From NCBI RefSeq assembly GCF_034931025.1, contig NZ_JAYGIL010000031.1:1-64000 (forward strand): 64,000 bases of DNA, written 5' to 3'. The notes under the pieces were generated by a model. The model was not told the DNA's origin, made no database searches, and was given only the letters and a program-made list of their open reading frames with translations. This DNA is from Arcicella gelida. GTDB lineage: Bacteria > Bacteroidota > Bacteroidia > Cytophagales > Spirosomataceae. Positions 7,659-16,223 of the stretch are shown in pieces; the stretch's first letter is position 1; every line of letters starts with the position of its first letter. Made by a program: the position numbers and the translations under genes.

Positions 7659-8720
7659 ATGTTACGAAAAGTAAGAATACAGAACTTCAAGAGCCTTAAA
7701 GATGTGACGCTCGAACTCCAAAAAGTAAACCTCCTGATTGGTCCAAACAATTCGGGGAAGAGTAATTTTTTGAAGGGGTTGGAGTTTGTGAGCTATGATT
7801 TTGAAAAAATGAACGAATCTGATATTTTAAGATTAAAATATAAAGGTATTGACTTTAATGAAATAGATATTCATGTTGTTGCTGACAAGTTTGATTACGT
7901 AGGAATTTTTCCTGAAAACCCTTACATCAATTTTTATGCTACAACTAAAAATCTATCCAAGAGCAAAGTTTGGCATTCCAAAACAGTCGATTTTCAATCT
8001 AATTTTCCAAATGAAAATCATGAAGATAATATGCTCAATAAATTTAATATAGAGTTAACGACAATCATTTATAAGCCAGACCCAAACACTTTCACAAAAC
8101 CAGCATCATTAGAATCTGCTAACACTTTATTACCTGATTGCTCAAACTTAGTTCCTTTCTTATTTAATTTAAGTCAAAACCATAAAAAATTATTCAAAAA
8201 TTTAGAAGATAATTTAGCTAAATGTGTTGGAGATTTAGTTTCAATTGGCACACCAGCAGATGGGAATAAGTTAAAGTTAAAGTTTTTTGACAAAGATGAT
8301 AATGATTACTGGGCAGATGAAGTATCAGAAGGTGTTTTATACTTTCTTGCTGTACTCTGTATCATTCACCAACCAAATCCACCCATATTATTACTATTAG
8401 AAGAACCAGAAAAAGGGATTCATCCACGAAGAATTCATGAAATTATGAAATTTATTTTTCAATTAGTGGAAGATAAAGATATTCAAGTAATCATGACGAG
8501 TCATAATGAACACGTTTTAGAAGAATTTACTACGATGCCGGAATCAGTTTTTATTTTTGATAAAGACGATGAAGGAGCAACTTTCGTTAAAAATCTTCAA
8601 AAAGATATCATTGAACCTGGTATTATAAAAGCAAAAGAATTTGGTATCGAACCGATTGATTATACTGATAACATTGGGGAAAATTGGTTTATGGGCTTAA
8701 TGGGAGGTGTACCAGCATGA
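7659..8720 (+). CDS. SMC/OLD-like AAA ATPase, first gene of a putative defence pair
   Basis: 353 residues beginning MLRKVRIQNFKSLKDVTLEL, the usual start of RecF/SMC/OLD-like ABC-type ATPases. Walker A is GPNNSGKSN at residues 28-36. Walker B is ILLLLEEPEKGIHP with adjacent glutamates E248/E249. A switch histidine sits in VIMTSHNEHVLEEF. Signature-like sequence DEVSEGVLYFLAVL lies just upstream of Walker B. It has no nuclease domain of its own; the overlapping next gene appears to supply a TOPRIM-like protein. Such split ATPase/TOPRIM pairs resemble OLD nucleases and the PARIS system, in which the ATPase senses infection. Divergent from polA across 123 bp. The defence role is inferred from architecture. 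Confidence 0.88.
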   Translation: MLRKVRIQNFKSLKDVTLELQKVNLLIGPNNSGKSNFLKGLEFVSYDFEKMNESDILRLKYKGIDFNEIDIHVVADKFDYVGIFPENPYINFYATTKNLSKSKVWHSKTVDFQSNFPNENHEDNMLNKFNIELTTIIYKPDPNTFTKPASLESANTLLPDCSNLVPFLFNLSQNHKKLFKNLEDNLAKCVGDLVSIGTPADGNKLKLKFFDKDDNDYWADEVSEGVLYFLAVLCIIHQPNPPILLLLEEPEKGIHPRRIHEIMKFIFQLVEDKDIQVIMTSHNEHVLEEFTTMPESVFIFDKDDEGATFVKNLQKDIIEPGIIKAKEFGIEPIDYTDNIGENWFMGLMGGVPA

Positions 8721-9331
8721 AAGAAAAACTAACCTACACCTTACTTGGCGAAGGATACGCTGAGTATGCTTTTTTAGAAATCTACTTACGAAGAGTCTTT
8801 GAAAAAGAAAAACCAAACATTCAATTGGTTTCGAGCAGACAAATGAAACCAAGTGGAGGAAAATCCAGTTCCTCTGTTATTTTATCGAAGATTAAAGACC
8901 ATTACATTACTTCATTTGTCAATAAAAATGACGTAAAACTTTTTATTGCTGGGATTGATTTGGATGATTCTGATTTTGAAGATGGTATGCCTAAATATCA
9001 TGCAAGGATCGAAGAAATGAAAAGCAAGTTGGGTAATCTTTACAGTAAGTTTGAAAGTAAAACAATTTTATTTGTCCCAATCCAAGCTATAGATTACTGG
9101 GTTTTATATCAAGATAAAATCGAAGGAAAAATAGCAAACAGCTCTTTAGAAGCAAAAAGTAAAGATGAAATCAAGAAAAAACTTTACGGGACAAGTAACG
9201 CAAATCAGATTAAAATTGAAAAAGTCGCAACTGAAGTAGCTCAGAAAGCCGACTTTGAAGAATTAGCCAAACAATCAAAAAGCTTCACACTTTTCCACAA
9301 GCAAGTAAAATCATTCATAGATAATCTATAA
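8717..9331 (+). CDS. TOPRIM-like (DUF4276-like) protein coupled to the ATPase
   Basis: The start at 8717 (MKEKLTYTLLGEG) overlaps the stop of the ATPase gene in an ATGA junction, so they are co-translated; a TTG 33 bp earlier is an unlikely start. The 204-residue product has the two acidic signatures expected of a TOPRIM-like fold: LLGEGYAEYAFLEIYL (E12, E16) and AGIDLDDSDFEDG (D81, D83, D84). FVPIQAIDYWVLYQ follows. The closest family I can name is DUF4276, found beside ATPases in other bacteria. The catalytic layout suggests a metal-dependent nuclease or a degenerate relative. A terminator hairpin follows, so this is a two-gene operon. Confidence 0.8.
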   Translation: MKEKLTYTLLGEGYAEYAFLEIYLRRVFEKEKPNIQLVSSRQMKPSGGKSSSSVILSKIKDHYITSFVNKNDVKLFIAGIDLDDSDFEDGMPKYHARIEEMKSKLGNLYSKFESKTILFVPIQAIDYWVLYQDKIEGKIANSSLEAKSKDEIKKKLYGTSNANQIKIEKVATEVAQKADFEELAKQSKSFTLFHKQVKSFIDNL

Positions 9332-9334
9332 CAC

Positions 9335-9380
9335 AAAAAACGGCTATTCTCATCTCTGAAAATAACCGTTTTTTCTTTTT
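9335..9380 (+). terminator. Rho-independent terminator after the ATPase/TOPRIM pair
   Basis: AAAAAACGGCTATT (9335-9348) pairs with AATAACCGTTTTTT (9361-9374) with one G-U type mismatch, followed by CTTTTT. It is directly downstream of the plus-strand operon. Confidence 0.85.
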
Positions 9381-9388
9381 ACGTTACC

Positions 9389-9556
9389 TCAATACTCGTC
9401 TTTCAACATCTTTACAAACTCATCTTCATAAGCTTTTAGGGCTTTTAATAATGCTTGTAATTCTTTGTGATCCGACGAGCCTTTTTTGGCATTGTAAAGT
9501 TTGTCTGCTCGTTCCGAGGCTTTTTCGTATTCAGCTTCGTTTTTAATCTTAATCAT
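9389..9556 (-). CDS. Small HigA-N-terminus-like protein
   Basis: A 55-residue frame with start ATG at 9556 and stop TGA at 9389-9391. It reads MIKIKNEAEYEKASERADKL then KELQALLKALKAYEDEF. This resembles the segment that precedes the helix-turn-helix in HigA-type antitoxins (IK-x-E-x-EY...LV-x-AYE), but the helix-turn-helix is missing. It is 18 bp from the pepT start and on the same strand, so it is probably transcribed with pepT. The coding call rests on regular codon use, length and the family-like pattern; no partner toxin is visible. It could be a small regulator or a relic. Confidence 0.6.
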   Translation of the reverse strand: MIKIKNEAEYEKASERADKLYNAKKGSSDHKELQALLKALKAYEDEFVKMLKDEY

Positions 9557-9574
9557 TTGATTTATCGGTAATTG

Positions 9575-10825
9575 TTATTGAGTTTTCTCTTCCCAAATTT
9601 TACACAAATTTATAATAGTTTCCGTAGCTTTTTCCATGTCTTGTACTGAAACCCATTCGTGTTTTCCGTGAAATGCGTGTTCGCCCGCAAAGATATTCGG
9701 ACAAGGCAAACCCATGAATGACAGCCTCGAACCATCTGTTCCTCCTCTGATACTCATTTGTTTTCCTGCAATTCCGCTTCTTTCAATCGCTTCCAAAGCA
9801 TAAGCTGTTACTTCTGGATAATTATCCAATACTTCTTTCATGTTTCGGTATTGTTCAAATACTTCAAATTTAGCTTTTGAATTCGGATAATTCAATAATA
9901 CTTCTTCCATAATTGTCTTCAAAACAGCTTCATGTTCATGCAATTTTTCTACCGAAAAATCACGAATAATAAATTCAATTGTAGCCGTCTCTACCATGCC
10001 CGAAATACCAACGGGATGAATAAATCCTTCTTTTCCCTCTGTTGTTTCTGGCGAAAGTGTTTCTTTCGGAAGATTTGCCACAATTTCTGCTGCAATTTTC
10101 AAAGCACTTTCCATTTTTCCTTTGGCAAAACCAGGGTGTTGACTCACTCCATGAATGGTAATTTTTACGCCATCTGCTGAGAAAGTCTCATCTTCTAATG
10201 AACCCAAAGTTTCGCCATCAATCGTATAACCAAAATCTGCTCCTAATTTTTCTAAATCCACCGCTGCTGTTCCTCTTCCAATTTCTTCGTCGGGAGTGAA
10301 AAGTATTTTGATTGTTCCATGCTTTATTTCAGGATTATTGACTAAATGAAAAGCCGCATCCATAATTTCAGCAACACCAGCTTTATTATCGGCACCCAAC
10401 AAAGTAGTACCACTTGCCGTTATAATATCGTTACCAAATTGATGTGCTAAATCGGGATGGTCGGCAAATCGAATAATTTGTGAATTATCATCTGGTAAAA
10501 CAATATCTTGTCCTTGATAATTTTGGTGAATGATTGATTTAACCCCTTCTCCAGAACAATCAGGCGAAGTATCCACATGCGAACAGAAACAAATGACAGG
10601 TACAGCTTTTTCAGAATTATTTGGAATGGTGGCATATACATAACCAAATTCATCCAAATGGGCATCTTGTACACCCATTTCAACAAGTTCCTGAACTAAA
10701 AGCTTGCTCAAATCCTTTTGCTTTAAGGTTGATGGTTGTGTAGCAGAATTTGAATCTGATTGTGTATCAATTTGAACATATTTCAAGAAGCGTTCGGTCG
10801 AAGTATTTTTATAATTCTTTAGCAT
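9575..10825 (-). CDS. pepT: Peptidase T (aminotripeptidase)
   Basis: 416 residues, the normal length for this M20-family cytoplasmic di-zinc tripeptidase, which removes N-terminal residues from tripeptides. Zinc ligands and catalytic residues are visible in order: CFCSHVDTSPD (H83, D85), LLGADNKAGVAEI, FTPDEEIGRGT with the catalytic glutamate pair, YTIDGETLGSLEDETF, and GEHAFHGKHEWV with the last histidine. IRGGTDGSRLSFMGLPCPN is the typical PepT segment before it. No signal peptide. A 55-residue gene follows it on the same strand. Function confident from family motifs. Confidence 0.96.
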   Translation of the reverse strand: MLKNYKNTSTERFLKYVQIDTQSDSNSATQPSTLKQKDLSKLLVQELVEMGVQDAHLDEFGYVYATIPNNSEKAVPVICFCSHVDTSPDCSGEGVKSIIHQNYQGQDIVLPDDNSQIIRFADHPDLAHQFGNDIITASGTTLLGADNKAGVAEIMDAAFHLVNNPEIKHGTIKILFTPDEEIGRGTAAVDLEKLGADFGYTIDGETLGSLEDETFSADGVKITIHGVSQHPGFAKGKMESALKIAAEIVANLPKETLSPETTEGKEGFIHPVGISGMVETATIEFIIRDFSVEKLHEHEAVLKTIMEEVLLNYPNSKAKFEVFEQYRNMKEVLDNYPEVTAYALEAIERSGIAGKQMSIRGGTDGSRLSFMGLPCPNIFAGEHAFHGKHEWVSVQDMEKATETIINLCKIWEEKTQ

Positions 10826-11087
10826 TTATTCAATGATTAAATCTGTGTTTAATAAAACAGGTAATTTATTCACAAAGGTAACAAAGGTTTAAAATTTCGT
10901 GATTAACTTGCACCAAGATAATTGAAGAATATAAGGTTCTTATTTAAAAATAGAACTTTTTCAACAACTATCTAAATTTTGCAAAGAAAAACCCACTAAA
11001 ACATTAGAAAGAGGATTTTTCATTTAATTTCGTATCAACAAAATAAAAACATATTTTTTCAAGATAAAGCCCAATAAAATATAGGTT

Positions 11088-12362
11088 ATGTCAGAATTTG
11101 CAGAACTCTCGTTAGGTGACAAAAAGTATCAATTTCCTGTAATCACAGGAAGTGAAGATGAAAAAGCAATTGATATTGCCAAACTCCGTGATGAAACAGG
11201 TCATATCACCATTGATTCTGGTTATAAAAACACTGGAGCTACTAAAAGTGCGATTACGTTTTTGGACGGTGAGCTAGGGATTCTTCGTTATAGAGGTTAT
11301 TCAATCGAAGAATTAGCTGAAAAAGCTACTTTCTTGGAAGTTGCTTATTTATTAATCTACGGCGAACTTCCAACTACTGAACAATACGCAGCATTTGAGC
11401 ACGAAATCAAAATGCACACCATCGTTAACGAGGATATGCGTAAAATTTTTGAAGGCTTCCCTGTAAATGCACACCCAATGGGCGTGCTTTCTGCAATGGT
11501 TTGTGCGATGTCTGCCTTCTACACTGGCGATAAAGCAGGTGCTGATGAATTGAACATTATTCGTTTAATGGCTAAAATGCCTTCTATGGCTACTTGGTCT
11601 TACAAAAAATCTCAAGGACATCCAGTAAATTATCCAAACAACTCTTTGGATTATTGCTCAAACTTCTTGAACATGATGTTTGCTTTGCCAGTTGCTCCTT
11701 ACAATGTTGACCCTGTAGTTTCGGCTGCTTTAAATAAATTATTGATTCTTCATGCAGACCACGAACAAAACTGTTCAACTTCTACAGTTCGTTTAGTTGG
11801 TTCTTCTCATGCTAGTTTATATGCTTCAATTTCAGCAGGTATCAATGCACTTTCGGGTCCACTTCACGGTGGTGCAAACCAAGAAGTAATTGAAATGCTA
11901 GAAGCGATTAAAGCTGACGGCGGTGATACTTCTAAGTACATTGCGATGGCGAAAGATAAAAATTCTGGTTTCCGTTTAATGGGCTTCGGACACCGTGTTT
12001 ATAAAAACTTTGACCCACGTGCTAGAATTATCAAGAAAGCGGCTGATGATGTATTATCTGCTTTAGGAATTAATGATCCAGTATTGAAAATTGCTTCTGA
12101 ATTAGAAGCAGCAGCTTTGAGCGACGAATACTTCGTAGCACGTAAGTTATATCCAAACGTAGATTTTTACTCAGGTATCATCTACCGTGCGTTAGGTATC
12201 CCAACAGATATGTTTACAGTAATGTTTGCAATTGGTCGTTTACCGGGTTGGATTGCACAATGGAAAGAAATGAAAGCTAACAAAGAACCTATCGGTCGCC
12301 CACGTCAAGTTTATGTTGGTGCTACTGAACGTGCTTATGTTGATTTAGCTGATAGAAAATAA
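11088..12362 (+). CDS. gltA: Citrate synthase (type II)
   Basis: 424 residues, the size of hexameric bacterial citrate synthases. It condenses acetyl-CoA with oxaloacetate at the entry of the TCA cycle. The catalytic triad is clear: H260 in GPLHGGANQE, H302 in MGFGHRVYKNFDPRA and D359 in NVDFYSGIIYRALGIP. The segment HADHEQNCSTSTVRLVGSS is also characteristic. An inverted repeat (10932-10960, arms AGGTTCT/AGAACTT) lies about 130 bp upstream and could be regulatory, but this is weak. It is monocistronic, with a strong terminator behind. It fits functionally with the acs/pckA/fbp block 5-18 kb away, all serving growth on acetate. Confidence 0.98.
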   Translation: MSEFAELSLGDKKYQFPVITGSEDEKAIDIAKLRDETGHITIDSGYKNTGATKSAITFLDGELGILRYRGYSIEELAEKATFLEVAYLLIYGELPTTEQYAAFEHEIKMHTIVNEDMRKIFEGFPVNAHPMGVLSAMVCAMSAFYTGDKAGADELNIIRLMAKMPSMATWSYKKSQGHPVNYPNNSLDYCSNFLNMMFALPVAPYNVDPVVSAALNKLLILHADHEQNCSTSTVRLVGSSHASLYASISAGINALSGPLHGGANQEVIEMLEAIKADGGDTSKYIAMAKDKNSGFRLMGFGHRVYKNFDPRARIIKKAADDVLSALGINDPVLKIASELEAAALSDEYFVARKLYPNVDFYSGIIYRALGIPTDMFTVMFAIGRLPGWIAQWKEMKANKEPIGRPRQVYVGATERAYVDLADRK

Positions 12363-12384
12363 TTTTTCTTGATAGATATATTCA

Positions 12385-12426
12385 AAAGAGGTGTTTTGCG
12401 ATAAGTGAGACACCTCTTTGTTTTTT
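12385..12426 (+). terminator. Terminator of gltA
   Basis: Arms AAAGAGGTGT (12385-12394) and ACACCTCTTT (12410-12419) pair perfectly and are followed by GTTTTTT. The stem starts 22 bp after the gltA stop. Confidence 0.88.
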
Positions 12427-12649
12427 ATGGTTTAGGAATTTTCTTTTCTACTTTTCAAGATTTCTTGGACGGAATACCCGATTATTACAAATATTTAGCA
12501 ATCTATCACTTGAACTAATGTGAGCTAAGTATTTTGATTATACTTAATTTTTACACTAAATTTAATGTATCATATCATTAAACTTAACTTTAGTTGATAG
12601 ACACTTTTATTGCTAAAATGAGGATTCAAACTTTATTTCACATTCAGTC

Positions 12650-12862
12650 ATGAAACAAGTAACGCTCAATATTCCAGAAAATAAGTTTGCTTTTTTTATG
12701 CAGTTAGTTAACTCTCTGAATTTTGTTCAAGTGGCTAACCCAAAAAGCGAATACAATCCTGAATTTGTAGATAAGATTCAGCAAAGCCGACAAGAGTATA
12801 AAGACGGTAATTTTATAAGTGTTGAAAAAGAAAACCTTAAAGATTTTTTAGGTATAGAATAA
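12650..12862 (+). CDS. Small orphan antitoxin-like protein
   Basis: A 70-residue protein: MKQVTLNIPENKFAFFMQLV at the start, then a polar linker and a helical tail with QQSRQEYKDGNFISVEKENL and DFLGIE. The beta-strand start followed by a helix and the tail ending in DFL resemble short antitoxins of RelB/DUF2683-like pairs. In such pairs a RelE-type toxin gene normally begins at or near the stop codon, but none follows here: the next 360 bp are non-coding and contain a repeat-derived hairpin. It is either an orphan antitoxin or the remains of a module whose toxin was lost. Coding is likely; the function is uncertain. Confidence 0.6.
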   Translation: MKQVTLNIPENKFAFFMQLVNSLNFVQVANPKSEYNPEFVDKIQQSRQEYKDGNFISVEKENLKDFLGIE

Positions 12863-12947
12863 GTTACCGCATAGATTTTATAAACTACTCATGGCATGCC
12901 TTTACTAGTTTCATCATATTTGCCAAGCAAATGGAATTTATGCCTAA

Positions 12948-13055
12948 ACCGTGGTCTGTGGCACACAGAACACAATACTTGGCTTGACTATTTTAGTTTA
13001 TAAACTATGGATATGAAAATTTAGCGTTATGTTCTGTGTGCCACAGACCATGGTT
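12948..13055. repeat. Dispersed hairpin repeat, copy A
   Basis: Arm GTGGTCTGTGGCACACAGAA (around 12951-12970, with flanking matches) pairs with its complement at 13031-13052 around a loop of about 55 bp. The loop contains the smaller palindrome AGTTTATAAACT (12995-13006). The same arm recurs as a hairpin at 33988-34056. The rest of the 12863-13226 spacer holds only a possible -7 element TAGATTTG at 13193-13200 ahead of the S9 peptidase gene. Confidence 0.85.
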
Positions 13056-13226
13056 AGAAAATTCAAATAACATCTCACCTAAAAACATTCCTAGCTAATT
13101 CTTAGAACGAGCAAATGCTCTATGTGGTTTTAAGTATTAGGAAATCCTAAGACCAGTACTTAAACCAATGAAGGAATCCAGTCTTTTTTTATTAGATTTG
13201 TTAAAATCTAAAATCCTTCATCAATC

Positions 13227-15374
13227 ATGAAAAAAACACTACTATTTTTAGTATTACTGTTATCTCAACTATCTTTTGCCCAAAAGGGAAAGGAGAAAAT
13301 TTTGGTTACCGATATGACCAAAATCAAACAAGTTGCTAATGTATCTATAGCTCCTGATGGCAAAAAAGCCATTTATGTTCTCAGAACTAATGAAAATAAC
13401 GAAACAGATAAACTAGACTTTGACTATCGCACACATTTATGGTTGACTGACTTCCAAACGGCAAAACAATTAACTCGTGGGGCTGAAAGTGTTGGAGGAG
13501 CTACATGGTCGGCTGATAGTAAACAAATAGCCTTTGCCAGAAATGTAAAAGGTAAGTATCAAATCTTCTTGATGCCTTTAGATGGCGGTGAGGCTTTCCA
13601 ATTAACCGATTTTAAATATGGAGCGAATAATCCACAATGGTCGCCAGATGGCACTAAGATTTTGTTCTCTGTCAATGTTACTTTTTCGGATATATTGAAA
13701 GATTCTTTAATTAATCCAAGTAAAAAATTGCCTTCATGGTCGATTGAAAAAGCTGGTTTTAAAAGTAATGATTTCTTGAAAATTGATAAAAAAGTAAAAG
13801 CTAATCCAAACGGAAGCATTGAAGAAATCAGAGCCTATCTTGAAAAAGATGTAGAAGATAAAAAAGCAAAAGTTATCACTCGTTTAAATTTTCAAGGAGA
13901 ATCTACGACTGAACCAGAAATTCGATTCAATCTTTTATTTGTGATTGATGCGAAAGAAGGTGCTAAACCAGTACAGTTGACAAAAGGATTCTGGTCGTAT
14001 AATGGTGGAAGTTGGTCGGCTGATAGTAAGAAAATTTATGCGTCGAGCGGTAGAGATAGTTTGCAACATCCTGACAGAGAATTGAATTCCTCAATTGTTG
14101 TACTGAATGCTGATGGTTCGGGCATTAAACAAATTATCGCTGAAAAAGGTATTTCATATAATAGTGCTACGCCATCGCCTGATGGAAAATTGTTGATTGC
14201 TACGATGTCTAAAACAGATTGGTTGGGCTTCAATCAAATCATTTTAGCCAATGCTGATGGAAGTAATAAAACAATGGTTACTTTCGACAGAGCTGCCAAT
14301 AATTTTGAATGGACTGACGATAGCAAATTTGTATATTTCACGGCAAGTTCAAATGGTGGAGTACCTGTTTATAAATTAGATATTCAGACTAAAAAAATCG
14401 AAAAACTAAGTGACTACGATACAGGAATCAGCAGTTTTGACATTTCTAAAGAACGAATCGTTTTTGCTAAAACTGAAGTAAAAAACCCTTCTGAATTATA
14501 TACAGCAGATTTATTGATGAAAAATGCTGTTAAATTAAGTACTCATAATGACGAATGGCTACAAAATAAAGCCTTGAGTTTTCCAGAGAAAAGAGTTTAC
14601 AAAAACTCTAAAGGACAATCTGTAGAATATTGGATTATGAAACCTGCCAACTTTGAAGCTGGTAAAAAATATCCATTATTGCTAAATATGCACGGCGGAC
14701 CAACAGCGATGTGGGGACCGGGCGAAGCATCGATGTGGCACGAATTTCAATACTTTTGTTCGCAAGGTTATGGTTTGGTTTATGCTAATCCACGTGGTTC
14801 GGGAGGTTATGGAAAAGATTTCCAGTTTTCAAATTATCAAGATTGGGGCAATGGACCAACGGAAGATGTTTTAGCGGCGACAAGTGATGCTGCCAAAGCA
14901 AGCTGGGTTGATACTTCTCGACAAGTAATCACTGGTGGTTCTTATGCTGGTTATTTAACAGCTTGGATTATCTCGCACGACCATCGTTTTAAAGCTGCTT
15001 TTGCACAAAGAGGAGTTTATGAATTATCTACTTTCATGGGCGAAGGCAACGCTTGGCGACTTACGCCAAATTATTTTGGTGGCTATCCTTGGGAAAATAA
15101 CATCAAACCAATTTTAGAAAGAGAATCTCCTTATACTTATGTGGATAAAATCAAAACGCCTTTTTTGATTAAACACGGCGAAAATGATTTAAGAACTGGC
15201 GTGATTCAGTCTGAAATGATGTATAAATCATTGAAAATAATGGGTAAGGAAGTTGAGTATGTTCGTATGCCAGGTGGAACTCACGAACTTTCTAGAACAG
15301 GTAATGTTCGTCAGAAAATTGATAGAATGCTTAGAATTTATGAGTTTTTCGAGAGATATATCGGATTAAAATAG
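13227..15374 (+). CDS. Secreted S9-family prolyl oligopeptidase-like serine peptidase
   Basis: 715 residues with a signal peptide (MKKTLLFLVLLLSQLSFAQ, cleavage likely after FA). Residues about 30-430 form a beta-propeller with TolB-like blades (SADSKQIAFAR, WSPDGTKILFS, SADSKKIYASS). The C-terminal alpha/beta hydrolase carries the triad S572 in GGSYAGY, D654 in HGENDLRTG and H686 in GGTHELS. An upstream GGSGGYG-type oxyanion region (NPRGSGGYGKDF) is present. This is the acylaminoacyl-peptidase/dipeptidyl-peptidase group of S9, which digests short peptides in the periplasm. A possible -7 box TAGATTTG lies 27 bp upstream. Monocistronic with a strong terminator. Confidence 0.94.
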   Translation: MKKTLLFLVLLLSQLSFAQKGKEKILVTDMTKIKQVANVSIAPDGKKAIYVLRTNENNETDKLDFDYRTHLWLTDFQTAKQLTRGAESVGGATWSADSKQIAFARNVKGKYQIFLMPLDGGEAFQLTDFKYGANNPQWSPDGTKILFSVNVTFSDILKDSLINPSKKLPSWSIEKAGFKSNDFLKIDKKVKANPNGSIEEIRAYLEKDVEDKKAKVITRLNFQGESTTEPEIRFNLLFVIDAKEGAKPVQLTKGFWSYNGGSWSADSKKIYASSGRDSLQHPDRELNSSIVVLNADGSGIKQIIAEKGISYNSATPSPDGKLLIATMSKTDWLGFNQIILANADGSNKTMVTFDRAANNFEWTDDSKFVYFTASSNGGVPVYKLDIQTKKIEKLSDYDTGISSFDISKERIVFAKTEVKNPSELYTADLLMKNAVKLSTHNDEWLQNKALSFPEKRVYKNSKGQSVEYWIMKPANFEAGKKYPLLLNMHGGPTAMWGPGEASMWHEFQYFCSQGYGLVYANPRGSGGYGKDFQFSNYQDWGNGPTEDVLAATSDAAKASWVDTSRQVITGGSYAGYLTAWIISHDHRFKAAFAQRGVYELSTFMGEGNAWRLTPNYFGGYPWENNIKPILERESPYTYVDKIKTPFLIKHGENDLRTGVIQSEMMYKSLKIMGKEVEYVRMPGGTHELSRTGNVRQKIDRMLRIYEFFERYIGLK

Positions 15375-15396
15375 ACAAGTGTCAATCTTTGACACG

Positions 15397-15434
15397 AAAA
15401 TGGGGAAAATCAACTTGATTTTCCCCATTTTTTT
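15397..15434 (+). terminator. Terminator of the S9 peptidase gene
   Basis: AAAATGGGGAAAATCAA pairs with its near-perfect complement ending in CCCCATTTTTTT. The stem of about 16 bp lies 23 bp after the stop codon. Confidence 0.9.
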
Positions 15435-15581
15435 ATTCCTCTATTCCATAAAAATTATGCTCATCAATTAATTTGTGTAAAAAAAACCACACATTAAAGC
15501 AGAAATTAAGCTGGAACAAATCTTTTTAATTTTTCTACATCAACAGAAGAATATTCTATCTCTTCATAAAATTATTAAAAT

Positions 15582-16166
15582 ATGAAAAAGCTATTTTTAA
15601 CATTCGCCATCTTAGCGACCGCTTTAGTTGCTACAACTCAGAAAGCTGCTGCACAATTCTCATTAGGAATTCACGGATCATATTTTGCACCCGATGCAAA
15701 AGATGCAAAAGGGCTGTATGGAGCAGGTTTACAAGCCAAAGTATTTGTTACTGAACAATTTGCAGTGGGTGTAGGCGTAAAATCAATCAAAGAAGAATTT
15801 AATGGAACGGGGTATCAATTCACAAATAACATTGTCCCGATTACTGGTATGTTTGAATATTATTTAACAAAAGGAATTGTTCGTCCGTATGTTGGTGCTG
15901 AGGCTGGTGTTTTCAGATCTACTTTAAAAGGCAATGTATTAGGTGTTAATTCAGAAACAACTTCATCTAAGTTTGGAGCTGCACCAAAATTTGGGATTGC
16001 TATTCCAGTAGGTAATTTGGGGATTTTTGCAGAAGGAACTTATAACTTTATTTTTGATAATAAAGACGGTTCAAACAACGGTTCGCCTAGCAATGCAGAT
16101 TTTAGTACTTCCTCTAAATTCTTTATGGTGAATGCAGGTTTAACTTTTGGCTTCGGCGGAAAGTAA
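15582..16166 (+). CDS. Small outer-membrane beta-barrel protein
   Basis: 194 residues with a signal peptide (MKKLFLTFAILATALVATTQ, cleavage near AAA-Q) followed by alternating amphipathic strands: SLGIHGSYFAP, GAGLQAKVFVTEQFAVGVGV, GMFEYYLTKGIVRPYVGAEAG, PKFGIAIPVGNLGIFAEGTYNF, and a last strand MVNAGLTFGFGG. This is the pattern of an eight-stranded porin-family or OmpA-like barrel without a periplasmic domain. No specific substrate can be inferred. It converges with the RlpA-like gene and shares its bidirectional terminator. Confidence 0.88.
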   Translation: MKKLFLTFAILATALVATTQKAAAQFSLGIHGSYFAPDAKDAKGLYGAGLQAKVFVTEQFAVGVGVKSIKEEFNGTGYQFTNNIVPITGMFEYYLTKGIVRPYVGAEAGVFRSTLKGNVLGVNSETTSSKFGAAPKFGIAIPVGNLGIFAEGTYNFIFDNKDGSNNGSPSNADFSTSSKFFMVNAGLTFGFGGK

Positions 16167-16190
16167 AAGCTTATCGAAAAATCTTATAAA

Positions 16191-16223
16191 CAAAAAGGCT
16201 TCGCAAATTGCGAAGCCTTTTTG
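16191..16223. terminator. Bidirectional terminator between the barrel gene and the RlpA-like gene
   Basis: CAAAAAGGCTTCGCA and TGCGAAGCCTTTTTG form a perfect 15-bp stem with a 3-nt loop, with A and T runs on the two sides. It ends 1 bp from the stop of the minus-strand gene. Confidence 0.93.

Noticed and set aside
10932..10960. Inverted repeat upstream of gltA as an operator
   Set aside because: Arms are short and imperfect, no second copy was seen, and there is no adjacent regulator to link it to.
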